39,410 nt of DNA from Endomicrobium sp. (GTDB taxonomy: Bacteria > Elusimicrobiota > Endomicrobiia > Endomicrobiales > Endomicrobiaceae). The notes under the pieces were generated by a model that was not told the origin of the DNA, made no database searches, and saw nothing but the letters and a program-made list of their open reading frames with translations. The DNA lies in contig JAITOB010000026.1 in NCBI GenBank assembly GCA_031290155.1, forward strand, positions 1 to 39,410, written 5' to 3'. A program made the translations under genes and the position numbers. Numbering within the stretch: the stretch's first letter is position 1; each line of letters opens with the position of its first letter. This document shows, piece after piece, positions 32,037-39,410 of this stretch.

Positions 32037-33665
32037 ATGGCAAAGCAGTTGATTTATAATGATGAAGCTCGTAAAGCTATGAAAAGCGGTGTTGATAAAC
32101 TTTCAAATGCTGTAAAAATTACACTCGGACCTAAAGGCAGATATGTAGTTTTAGATAAGAAGTTTGGTTCTCCTACGGTCACAAATGACGGAGTGACAAT
32201 TGCAAAAGAGGTTGAGCTTGAAGATCCCTTTGAAAATATGGGGGCTCAGCTTGTAAAAGAAGTCGCTTCAAAAACCAATGATATTGCAGGGGACGGAACA
32301 ACAACTGCTACGGTTTTGGCGCAATCTCTAATAAATGAAGGAATTAAAAATATTACTGCAGGCGCAAATGCAAATCATATAAAGAGAGGCATTGAAAAAG
32401 CTGTTGCTGCAGTTATTGACGAGATTAAAAAAGTTGCAAAACATGTAAATAATAAAGAAGAAATTGCGCAGATTGCTTCAATTTCAGCAAGCAACAAAGA
32501 AATCGGGAATTTAATTGCTGATGCTATGGAAAAAGTAGGGAAAGACGGGGTTATAACCGTTGAAGAAGGCAAATCCTCAGATACTACTCTTGATGTTGTA
32601 GAAGGTATGCAGTTCGACAGAGGATACAGTTCTCCTTATTTTGTGACGGACACTGAAAGAATGCAAGGGATTCTTGAAGATCCTTATATAATAATTACAG
32701 ATAAAAAAATAAGTTCGATGCAGGAAATACTTCCTTTGCTTGAAAAAGTTGTGCAGACAGGGAGACCTTTTATAATTATTGCAGAAGATATAGAAGGCGA
32801 AGCTCTTGCTACTCTGGTTCTTAATAAAATTCGCGGTACGCTTAAAGTTGTAGCTGTAAAAGCTCCTGGATTTGGCGATAGAAGAAAAGAAATGCTTCAG
32901 GATATAGCAATTCTCACAGGCGGAACAGTGATAACCGAAGAAACCGGTTTGAAACTTGATAAATCCACAATAGACCTTCTTGGACAGGCAAAGAGAATTG
33001 TTGTTGATAAAGAAAATACAACTATAGTTTCAGGACTTGGCGACAAGAAAGAAATAGGAGCAAGAATAACTCAGATTCGTAAACAGATTGAAGATACAAA
33101 ATCAGATTACGATAAAGAAAAACTTCAGGAAAGGCTTGCAAAATTAGTCGGCGGAGTTGCGGTTGTAAATGTAGGAGCGGCAACAGAATCAGAAATGAAA
33201 ACAAAGAAATTTAAAGTTGAAGATGCTTTAAATGCAACAAGAGCAGGCGTTGAAGAAGGTATTGTTGCAGGCGGCGGAGTTGCTCTTCTTAAAGCTCAGG
33301 CTGTTTTAGAAAAAGTTAAAGCTATTGATGTTGATGAAAAGACAGGTATTGAGATTGTTCTTAAAGCTCTTGAAGCTCCTATGAGGATGATAATTGAAAA
33401 TGCAGGGCTTGAAGCTTCTGTTATAGTGGATAAGGTTAAAAATTCAAAGGATGCCTCCTTTGGTTATAATGCGGATACTAATGAGTATGTAGATATGATA
33501 AAGGCAGGCATTGTTGATCCTGCAAAGGTAACAAGAACGGCACTGGAAAATGCCGCTTCAATAGCAGGGCTTATTCTTACGACTGAAACATTGGTAACAG
33601 ACATACCGGAAAAATCTCCAAAACTGCCTATGGGCGGCAGCGGAATGCCTCCAATGGAATATTAA
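32037..33665 (+). CDS. groEL: Chaperonin GroEL
   Basis: The 542-residue chaperonin subunit contains [16 protein letters not shown], the ATP loop [21 protein letters not shown] in the apical domain, [14 protein letters not shown], and [15 protein letters not shown] near the C-terminus. It ends [11 protein letters not shown] instead of the usual GGM repeat tail, so the disordered tail within the cavity is short. It follows GGGAGG. No frameshift or lost ATPase residue is seen, and it ends at a strong terminator. Confidence 0.97.
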   Translation: MAKQLIYNDEARKAMKSGVDKLSNAVKITLGPKGRYVVLDKKFGSPTVTNDGVTIAKEVELEDPFENMGAQLVKEVASKTNDIAGDGTTTATVLAQSLINEGIKNITAGANANHIKRGIEKAVAAVIDEIKKVAKHVNNKEEIAQIASISASNKEIGNLIADAMEKVGKDGVITVEEGKSSDTTLDVVEGMQFDRGYSSPYFVTDTERMQGILEDPYIIITDKKISSMQEILPLLEKVVQTGRPFIIIAEDIEGEALATLVLNKIRGTLKVVAVKAPGFGDRRKEMLQDIAILTGGTVITEETGLKLDKSTIDLLGQAKRIVVDKENTTIVSGLGDKKEIGARITQIRKQIEDTKSDYDKEKLQERLAKLVGGVAVVNVGAATESEMKTKKFKVEDALNATRAGVEEGIVAGGGVALLKAQAVLEKVKAIDVDEKTGIEIVLKALEAPMRMIIENAGLEASVIVDKVKNSKDASFGYNADTNEYVDMIKAGIVDPAKVTRTALENAASIAGLILTTETLVTDIPEKSPKLPMGGSGMPPMEY

Positions 33666-33690
33666 TTACTTAGGCGTTTATTAAGAAAAA

Positions 33691-33728
33691 AAACAGCTCC
33701 TGAATTTTTTATCAGGAGCTGTTTTTTA
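33691..33728 (+). terminator. Rho-independent terminator of groESL
   Basis: ACAGCTCCTGA (33693-33703) pairs perfectly with TCAGGAGCTGT (33712-33722) around an eight-base loop and is followed by a T run. It starts 26 bases after the groEL stop. Confidence 0.93.
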
Positions 33729-33872
33729 TTTTACTTTTATAATTGAAAAAAGAAAATTAAATCAAAAATATTTTTATAGCTGAAATTGCGGCTGGCTGTT
33801 GAGATTCTTATCGCATATATAATACGAATTACCAGGGAATTATTTTATTCCACCACATTTTGTTATTTCTTT

Positions 33873-34692
33873 CTAAACTTTTATTTTAATGTTGTTTTCA
33901 ATTTTTGCAAAACCTGTTATAGACGGTGTGTACTGAATGTATATTTCAAACTCGTTATTGTTAGAATATATCTTTTTATTGTTGCAGGCAGTGGAATTAT
34001 ATCGCTGTTTTTCTTTCCGCCTATTAAATGAGCGAGATAATGCGCTATGTCTCGTTTGTCCGTTATCATAGTCAACACGGTATTCCCTTCTCTAATTTTT
34101 CTACATATTTGCCGTTAGAATATCCGCTATTTTAACGCCAAGTTTTATAAAACCTAAATCGTATGTAGTAAAAAATGTTTTATTTTGTTTTATATTATAA
34201 TCCGGCAGTTTTTTAAACTGCACTAGATTTAATTCTTCATTTACAATTTCCATTTTAACAATGGCGGGATAGAAAAATGTTGTAATTATAATTGCAATAT
34301 CATCCTTTGACGTTCCTGTAATTTCTTTAATCGCCTGCCGAGTATATAACTTTAAATTCTCTTCAATTTTTTGAGGATAATCTTCCCTTGCGCCCGCGTC
34401 TAAACGTACTGTAAAAATTGTTTTTTCAAAAGAAAACCAGTCCATATTTGCAGATATTTCATATGTAGCAAGATTGTGAGAAAATACTAAACTGAAACGT
34501 AAAATTTCAAATGTTTTTGTATTCGGCGCTATTTGTATTAATCCGTAAATATTTTCTGAAATATCAATTTTATTTTAAATAGATTGATGAATTTAAAAAA
34601 AAGCCTATTATACTTATAACTTTTTCAAAATTATTCTCAGATAATGAAAGCGCCAGTTCTGCTTCGTCTTGGTCACATCCTGTTTCTTCCAT
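33873..34692 (-). pseudogene. Unknown protein with UBA-like N-terminus, frameshifted
   Basis: From ATG 34692 the frame reads MEETGCDQDEAELALSLSEN then NFEKVISIIG, which looks like a three-helix UBA/TS-N domain, and stops near 34595. A second frame carries ENIYGLIQIAPNTKTFEIL and runs on through a 114-residue open part (34445-34101) with KEITGTSKDDIAIIITTFFY and TYDLGFIKLGVKIADIL. A third gives ITDKRDIAHYLAHLIGG, then YIQYTPSITGFAKIENN to the stop at 33873. The whole would be about 260 residues, cytosolic and without membrane segments. I do not recognise a named family. It lies downstream of xer on the same strand. Several breaks make it a pseudogene, although the 114-residue part could survive as a shorter protein. 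Confidence 0.5.
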
Positions 34693-34920
34693 AATTTAAT
34701 TGTAATACGTCCTGTTAATTGGGAAATTGTATCGGTTGTAATTTTTTAATTATTTAAATGAATGTTTAGAATAAAACAAGTTATTATTTTTTCAACGGCT
34801 GAATAAATATAATACGCCGGCTTTTATACAGATTCATAAACGTTACTATAAATGCTAAATATGAATAATTTTAAATCTTTATACTTACGACTTGCGCTGC
34901 TTGTATTAAATGCGATATCA

Positions 34921-35826
34921 TTATTTTCTAGGATGTGCTTTTTTGTAAATTCTTTTCAGACTTTCTATCGTAACGTGGGTATAAATTTGTGTTGTAGAAA
35001 GATTTTTATGTCCCAGCATTTCCTGGACGGTTCTTAAATCGCATCCTCTATCAAGAATATGCGTGGCAAATGTATGCCTTAAAGTATGAGGATTTACTTT
35101 TTTTAAGAGACCTGCCTTGACAAACCATCTGTTTACAATTCTTCTTGCCGTTCTTTGTTCAAGTCTTTCTGCATGGTCGCTTAAGAATACCGGTGATTTT
35201 GCATTATAGGGAAGTCCCAGTCTTTTGCGTTCTCCAATATAATTGTTTATCGCAATCAGACATTTATCTCCCATAGGAACAATTCTTTCTTTGCTGCCTT
35301 TACCTGTTACGGTAACAATGTTTAATGCGGTGTTAATGTCTTTTATATCTAAACTCATCAACTCTCCAATTCTCAAGCCGGAAGAATAAAGAAACTCAAT
35401 AATTGCCTTATCGCGCAGCTTTATACCTTCTAAGCTAAAAAACATTTGCATTTCAGATTCAGTTAAAAATAAAGGAATTTTTTTATCTTTTTTCGGTCCC
35501 AGCGTATTTTCTATAGGACTTTTTGTTAATATATTATTAATCAGCAAAAACTTATAAAAAGTACGAAGAGACGCAAGTTTTCTTGCAATAGTTGCCCTGT
35601 TTAACTTTTTATTATTGAGTTCTTCCATAAATTTTCTTATAAGATATTTGTCAATTTTTGAAAAACTTAAATTTTTTTGCTGTATAAACAATGCAAAATC
35701 GCCTGCATCTTTTATGTAAGCCCTTATAGTATGCGCGGAAAAATTGCGTTCGGCTTTAAGATACTTTTCAAAAGAATCTATTTGGCTTTTGTTTTCTGTT
35801 TCTGTAAATTTGGCGTTTTGATCCAT
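34921..35826 (-). CDS. xerC: XerC/XerD-type tyrosine recombinase
   Basis: The 301-residue protein has an N-terminal core-binding domain (about 15-100) and a catalytic domain with Arg152 (SSGLRIGEL), Lys176 (TGKGSKERIVP), His247 and Arg250 (HTLRHTFATH), His273 (LGHKN) and Tyr282 (IYTHV), all present. It resolves chromosome dimers at dif. Sequence alone does not decide XerC versus XerD; the place after topA favours XerC. An upstream in-frame ATG exists at 35841, but AGGGA stands eight bases before ATG 35826. The gene begins 49 bases inside topA. It is intact, unlike the phage-type integrase at 299. Confidence 0.9.
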   Translation of the reverse strand: MDQNAKFTETENKSQIDSFEKYLKAERNFSAHTIRAYIKDAGDFALFIQQKNLSFSKIDKYLIRKFMEELNNKKLNRATIARKLASLRTFYKFLLINNILTKSPIENTLGPKKDKKIPLFLTESEMQMFFSLEGIKLRDKAIIEFLYSSGLRIGELMSLDIKDINTALNIVTVTGKGSKERIVPMGDKCLIAINNYIGERKRLGLPYNAKSPVFLSDHAERLEQRTARRIVNRWFVKAGLLKKVNPHTLRHTFATHILDRGCDLRTVQEMLGHKNLSTTQIYTHVTIESLKRIYKKAHPRK

Positions 35827-37967
35827 TGTATATCCCTGCATTTAGGAAAAGCAGAACAGGCAAGAAACGGTCCTCTTTTTCCTATTCTTTTAAGCATTTC
35901 TGAACCGCACTTTTCACATTTCATATCCGTATGTTCCGGTTCGGGTTTAATCACCTTATTCCCGTGCTTGTCAATATTATACGTAGTTTTACATTCCGGA
36001 TAATTTTTACATGAGAGATATTGCTTCCCTCTAAACCCGGTTTTTTTAATTAAAGGACTTCCGCACTTCTCACATTTCATATCCGTTTCCCGCGGACCTG
36101 CGGCAGTCTCTCCATTTTTATTTAAAGGTAATATAGTCTTGCATTCCGGATATCCGGAACAGCCCAGAAATTGTCCCGACTTGGATTCTCTTATAATCAT
36201 AAGTTTCCCACAGTTTGGACATACTTCCGAACTTTGCTGCGGCTGTATTTTTTGTCTTTGCAGATTTTTTTCCGCTTCATCTAAATTTTTCTCAAACGGT
36301 CCATAGAAATCTTTTAAAACATTCTGCCACACGACTTTATCTTCTGCAATTTTGTCAAGTTTATCTTCAACATCCGCAGTAAATTCAACGTTAATAATAT
36401 TTCCAAAGTGATTTTTTAAAATGTTGTTTACTACAATACCTAAATTTGTAGGAATAAACTTTTTATCGTCTAGACGCACATATAGTCTGTCTAAAATAGT
36501 TTTAATTGTTGGAGCATAAGTTGACGGTCTTCCTATGCCGTGTTCTTCAAGCGCTTTAATTAAACTTGCTTCATTATAGCGCGGCGGAGGTTCCGTAAAA
36601 TGTTGTTGCGGCAATATCTTCATAAGGTTTAACGGTTCGCCGTTTTTTAAAAGAGGCAGATTTGTTTCTTTTTCTGCATCGTCTATACTATAAACTTTTA
36701 AAAATCCGTCAAAAATCAATGTGCTTCCTGATGCTTTAAACAAATAGTCTTTTGCTGAGACTTCAATTGTCAGCGTATTGTAAACTGCATCTGCCATCTG
36801 ACCTGCTAAAAACCGTTTCCATATTAAATCGTACAATTTAAATTCATCAACGGATAAATGCTGTTTTATACGCAACGGCATTCTATTCGGCGATGTGGGC
36901 CTTATAGCTTCGTGGGCTTCCTGCGCTCCTTTAGTTTTCGTTTTATAAATTCTTGGAGTTTTGGGAAGAAAATTATTACCATAAGAAGATTCTATAAATT
37001 TCGATGTTTCATTTTGAACGCTTTTAGCAATATTTAAAGAATCAGTTCTCATATAAGTTATAAGTCCAACTCTGGCGTTTGCGCCTATATTTATTCCTTC
37101 ATACAATTTCTGCGCGACGGACATTGTTTTTGAAGCCGAAAACCCCAATCTTCTTGAAGCGTCCTGCTGCATTGTTGAAGTTGTATAAGGCGCATAAGGA
37201 GCTCGTTTGCGCTGTCTAGTATCAGCAGATTTAACAATATATTTTGCGCCTTCAAATTCCTTTAATATTTCATCGGACTGCTCTTTATTTTTAATCGCAA
37301 GTTTATCAAACTTAACACCGCTTTTTGAAAAAAGCTGCGCTTTAAAAGCAGAAACTGTATCTTGTCCAATTTTTGACAGTTCCGCCTCAATGGTCCAATA
37401 TTCCATAGGAACAAAACTTTTAATTTCTTCTTCTCTATTGCATATAATCATTACAGCTACGGACTGTACTCTTCCGGCAGAGAGGCCTAACTTTACCTTT
37501 TTCCATAAAAGAGGAGAAAGTTTATATCCTATAAGTCTGTCTAAAATTCTGCGCGTCTGCTGGCTGTTTACAAGACCCATATCCAATTTTCTCGGTTGCT
37601 TTACTGCGCCAAGAATCGCTTCAGGCGTGATTTCGTGGAATGTTATCCTGGAAATTTTAGAAGCTGAAAGTTTTAATGCTTCTTTTAAATGCCATGCAAT
37701 AGCTTCTCCTTCACGGTCAAAATCAGTAGCAAGGTAAATTTTGTCAGATACCTCAGCTTCTTTTTTTAAGCTCGATATAAGCTTTTTTGCTTTTGGCATA
37801 TTTACATATGTAGGTTCAAAGTTATCTTTAATGTCAATACCAAGTTTGCTTTTAGGAAGATCTCTTACATGTCCGTAAGAACTTTTTACTATAAAGTCCT
37901 TTCCTAAAATTTTAGATATTGTTTTTTCTTTAGCAGGGGACTCTACTATAACTAAATATTTTGACAT
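35778..37967 (-). CDS. topA: DNA topoisomerase I
   Basis: The 729-residue type IA topoisomerase relaxes negative supercoils. The Toprim domain starts KYLVIVESPAKEKTI with Glu9 and has DFDREGEA (82-89). The active-site Tyr305 is in GLITYMRTDSL. GIGRPSTYAPT (domain IV) follows. The tail has three four-Cys zinc ribbons (CPNC...GCSGYPEC, CEKC...SCKNYPEC, CEKC...ACSAFPKC). The start at 37967 is set by AGAGGAG before it; an in-frame ATG lies nine codons upstream without a ribosome site. It follows broken dprA and overlaps xer, the usual dprA-topA-xerC order without trmFO between. Confidence 0.96.
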   Translation of the reverse strand: MSKYLVIVESPAKEKTISKILGKDFIVKSSYGHVRDLPKSKLGIDIKDNFEPTYVNMPKAKKLISSLKKEAEVSDKIYLATDFDREGEAIAWHLKEALKLSASKISRITFHEITPEAILGAVKQPRKLDMGLVNSQQTRRILDRLIGYKLSPLLWKKVKLGLSAGRVQSVAVMIICNREEEIKSFVPMEYWTIEAELSKIGQDTVSAFKAQLFSKSGVKFDKLAIKNKEQSDEILKEFEGAKYIVKSADTRQRKRAPYAPYTTSTMQQDASRRLGFSASKTMSVAQKLYEGINIGANARVGLITYMRTDSLNIAKSVQNETSKFIESSYGNNFLPKTPRIYKTKTKGAQEAHEAIRPTSPNRMPLRIKQHLSVDEFKLYDLIWKRFLAGQMADAVYNTLTIEVSAKDYLFKASGSTLIFDGFLKVYSIDDAEKETNLPLLKNGEPLNLMKILPQQHFTEPPPRYNEASLIKALEEHGIGRPSTYAPTIKTILDRLYVRLDDKKFIPTNLGIVVNNILKNHFGNIINVEFTADVEDKLDKIAEDKVVWQNVLKDFYGPFEKNLDEAEKNLQRQKIQPQQSSEVCPNCGKLMIIRESKSGQFLGCSGYPECKTILPLNKNGETAAGPRETDMKCEKCGSPLIKKTGFRGKQYLSCKNYPECKTTYNIDKHGNKVIKPEPEHTDMKCEKCGSEMLKRIGKRGPFLACSAFPKCRDIQWIKTPNLQKQKTKAK

Positions 37968-38001
37968 TATTTTTGCTCCTCTTATCATTTTCAATATACC
38001 C

Positions 38002-39015
38002 TTACATATTTTTGTCCGGAGTTGTTTTTATCAGTCCGTTTGCTTCAAGCTTTAAAAGCGTCAGCGCTATTTCTGAAGTTTCAATGTTTAATTTTTGCGC
38101 AATTAAATCCAGCGGCAATCCATCACTGTCATTTTCTATCAAATTAAGAACTTCTAATTCAAGTTTATCAAGTTTATGCGTATTATCTGTTTTTACAGGT
38201 TTATCTTTAGGAACCCATTCAAGTTGTTTTGCCATATCGTCAGGACCTAACGCAATTAAATTGCCGTTTTGTATAAGTTCATTTGTTCCTTTTGATACTG
38301 TTGAATATATATTGCCGGGAACTGCAAAAACACCTTTTTCGTATTCGGCACAGAATCTTACGGTTATTATTGCTCCGCTTTTAATTACCGCTTCTGTAAG
38401 CAAAATTGCTGTAGAAAATCCCGCAATAATTCTGTTTCTTCTAGAGAAAGTTCCTCTATCCGGTTTTGATGCAAGAGGAAATTCGCTGATGACTGCGCCG
38501 CTGTGTGCAATCTTTTCTTGAAGTTTTGCATTTTCGGGCGGATAATTTACGAGCAGTCCGTTGCCTAGAACTGCTACAGCTCTTGATTTATTTTCTAAGG
38601 CTGTAATATGCGCTTGGGTGTCAACTTCCCTTGCAAGACCTGAAACTATAGTTATTCCTTTTTTACAAAATAAGATGCAACTCCGATGTAACTGTTTTTC
38701 CGTAATTGCTTATTTTTCTTGATCCGACTATTGATATAGAATCAAAGTCTTGTTCTAAAATGCTACCTTAATGTAAAGTACAAGAGGTTTGTCAGTCAAA
38801 TTTTTTAACGGTTTAGGATAGTTTTTATCGTTATAAAGTATAATTTGTATATTGTTCTTTACTGCGTTTTCTAGTTCTTTTTCAACTTCAACAGACTTTA
38901 AAAGCTTTAAGAATTGCCTCCGCATCTTCAAATTTGTCAATCAGTCTAAAAAACCTTACTGTGCCGATGTTTGCTGACAAAATTAGCTTAAATAAAGACA
39001 AATCTTTTCATTCAT
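38002..39015 (-). pseudogene. dprA: DprA/Smf DNA-processing protein, frameshifted
   Basis: The reconstructed order on the minus strand is: MNEKICLYLS; LILSANIGTVRFFRLIDKF; EKELENAVKNNIQIILYNDK; NYPKPLKNLTDKPLVLYIK; ILEQDFDSISIVGSRKISNY; ITIVSGLAREVDTQAH-like; AVLGNGLLVNYPPEN; ISEFPLASKPDRGTFSRRNR; ILLTEAVIKSGAIITVRFCA; and a winged-helix end to 38002. The Rossmann GSRKIS...GLAREVD...FSRRNRIIAG signature is complete but lies in several frames, with breaks near 38985, 38900, 38770 and 38670. DprA loads RecA on incoming single strands in transformation. The gene is dead, although its last 133 residues stay open. Confidence 0.93.
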
Positions 39016-39022
39016 TGCAAAT

Positions 39023-39052
39023 ATTGTAAACAAATTATTAAATTTTTGTCAA
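39023..39052 (-). promoter_or_regulatory. Promoter of the dprA pseudogene
   Basis: On the minus strand TTGACA (39052-39047) and TACAAT (39028-39023) stand 18 bases apart. The -10 box ends only seven bases before the dprA ATG (39015), so the transcript would be nearly leaderless, and no ribosome site is present. Confidence 0.6.
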
Positions 39053-39103
39053 AATATCTTAAAGATGTCACTAAATTAATTATATTTGCAGATCATAGTC
39101 AAT

Positions 39104-39132
39104 TTGACATTGAAACAGCTTTCTGGTACAAT
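39104..39132 (+). promoter_or_regulatory. Promoter of tRNA-Asp
   Basis: TTGACA at 39104-39109, a 17-base spacer and TACAAT at 39127-39132 place the start site about 6-7 bases before the tRNA. Confidence 0.8.
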
Positions 39133-39145
39133 TTCAAAATAAATT

Positions 39146-39221
39146 GGGGATGTGGTGTAGCCTGGTTTAACACACTGCCCTGTCAAGGCAGAGACCGCGG
39201 GTTCAAATCCCGTCGTCCCCG
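39146..39221 (+). tRNA. tRNA-Asp (anticodon GTC)
   Basis: The 76 bases fold into a full cloverleaf. The acceptor GGGGATG pairs with CGTCCCC (one T-G pair), the D stem is GTGT/ACAC, the anticodon stem CTGCC/GGCAG has loop CTGTCAA with GTC at 39182-39184, a five-base variable loop follows, and the T arm is GCGGG-TTCAAAT-CCCGT. The discriminator is G39221, as expected for Asp. CCA is not encoded (GTT follows), so a CCA-adding enzyme must supply it. Confidence 0.95.
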
Positions 39222-39309
39222 TTATTTAAAATTATGTTGCATTGGATAATATTCTATAAACAAGGCTTTGGCTAAACTATGCCATGCAAGTGAGTATACA
39301 TATACTTTT

Positions 39310-39410
39310 AAGTCGCGAAGGATTTAATATAATTAATATAAACCATAAAAAGACGGAACGATATATAAGCAAGAAGGATTATTGTTAAGATTAAAGAAGC
39401 ACAAGAAAAT
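39310..39410 (+). mobile_element. IS3-type transposase (OrfB) fragment, frameshifted, runs off right edge
   Basis: One frame gives LSREGFNI and NHKKTERY, and the next gives IYKQEGLLLRLKKHKK. Together they match the segment of IS3-family OrfB that reads like (L-x-x-x-G-x-x-x-NHKR-x-x-RIYKxEGLxLRxKxxK) ahead of the catalytic core. A one- or two-base shift lies near 39372. Upstream sequence back to the tRNA gives no transposase signal, so the copy is 5'-truncated. The rest is outside the window, and no terminal repeat is visible. Confidence 0.5.

Noticed and set aside
32375-33204. Open frames opposite groEL
   Set aside because: They mirror the codon pattern of groEL and have no starts, ribosome sites or recognisable domains.
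33786-34031. Plus-strand frame of 81 codons rich in Phe and Tyr
   Set aside because: It lies opposite the C-terminal part of the UBA-like pseudogene and has a composition typical of reversed coding DNA.
39046-39249. 67-residue open frame on the plus strand
   Set aside because: It runs straight through the tRNA-Asp gene and has no family signal.
1-39410. CRISPR arrays, toxin-antitoxin pairs, restriction systems or other defence loci
   Set aside because: No regularly spaced repeats, cas genes, methylase motifs or small paired genes of this kind were seen on either strand.

Overview
The window is AT-rich bacterial chromosome carrying a mixture of intact housekeeping genes and an unusually large number of decayed genes. 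I count about 30 genes that look intact and 15 or more loci in which a recognisable protein family is split over two or three reading frames, internally deleted or truncated. That pattern (compact core operons, broken surface, competence, transport and mobile genes, almost no intact mobile DNA) is what a recently host-restricted obligate symbiont looks like. From the gene set and coding style I suspect an Elusimicrobiota endosymbiont of termite-gut flagellates (the Endomicrobium group). This is recognition from memory, not a database result.

Left end (1-3640): a 5'-truncated beta-clamp (dnaN-like) fragment, a tyrosine integrase wreck, an intact DnaQ-type 3'-5' exonuclease, then on the minus strand an LTA-synthase/MdoB-type sulfatase gene followed by lemA and htpX pseudogenes. 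5980-10550 is a tightly overlapping purine operon purC-purS(tandem)-purL-purQ with two possible promoters and a perfect palindrome upstream. 10600-13990 holds a DEAD-box helicase with a DbpA-type tail, an FmdB zinc-ribbon protein, a doubtful small membrane gene, a frameshifted excisionase-like HTH gene and a strongly expressed-looking lysine-rich repeat protein. 14146-19119 is glmU-prs-rplY(ctc)-pth-metV-like-metF.

The stretch 19130-25923 is a graveyard: a PorV-like outer-membrane protein, a secreted subtilase with a type IX-like C-terminal sorting domain, another outer-membrane barrel, comM with its AAA core deleted, then intact mazG and a shattered membrane pyrophosphatase (hppA). Three overlapping intact genes follow (M50-like membrane metalloprotease, SEC59/DGK-type kinase, polysaccharide deacetylase). 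Then come a decayed TM1266-like ACT protein and, on the minus strand, the classical rpsP-khpA-rimM-trmD-rplS-rnhB block ending in a broken yraN; its rimM lacks the N-terminal domain. groES-groEL with a near-perfect promoter and a clear terminator lie to the right.

33870-39410: a decayed UBA-like protein gene, xerC/D overlapping topA, dprA reduced to a pseudogene that keeps its promoter, a tRNA-Asp(GTC), and a fragment of an IS3-type transposase running off the right edge. Taken together, translation, nucleotide, one-carbon and envelope precursor functions are kept, while DNA uptake (dprA, comM), outer-membrane/secreted proteins, membrane proteostasis (htpX, lemA) and the proton/sodium pyrophosphatase are lost or being lost. 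I found no new multi-gene system. The best candidates for under-described biology are the 105-residue repeat/lysine-tail protein, the 69-residue MetV-like partner of MetF, the PRC-barrel-only RimM and the active-site-specific in-frame deletions.
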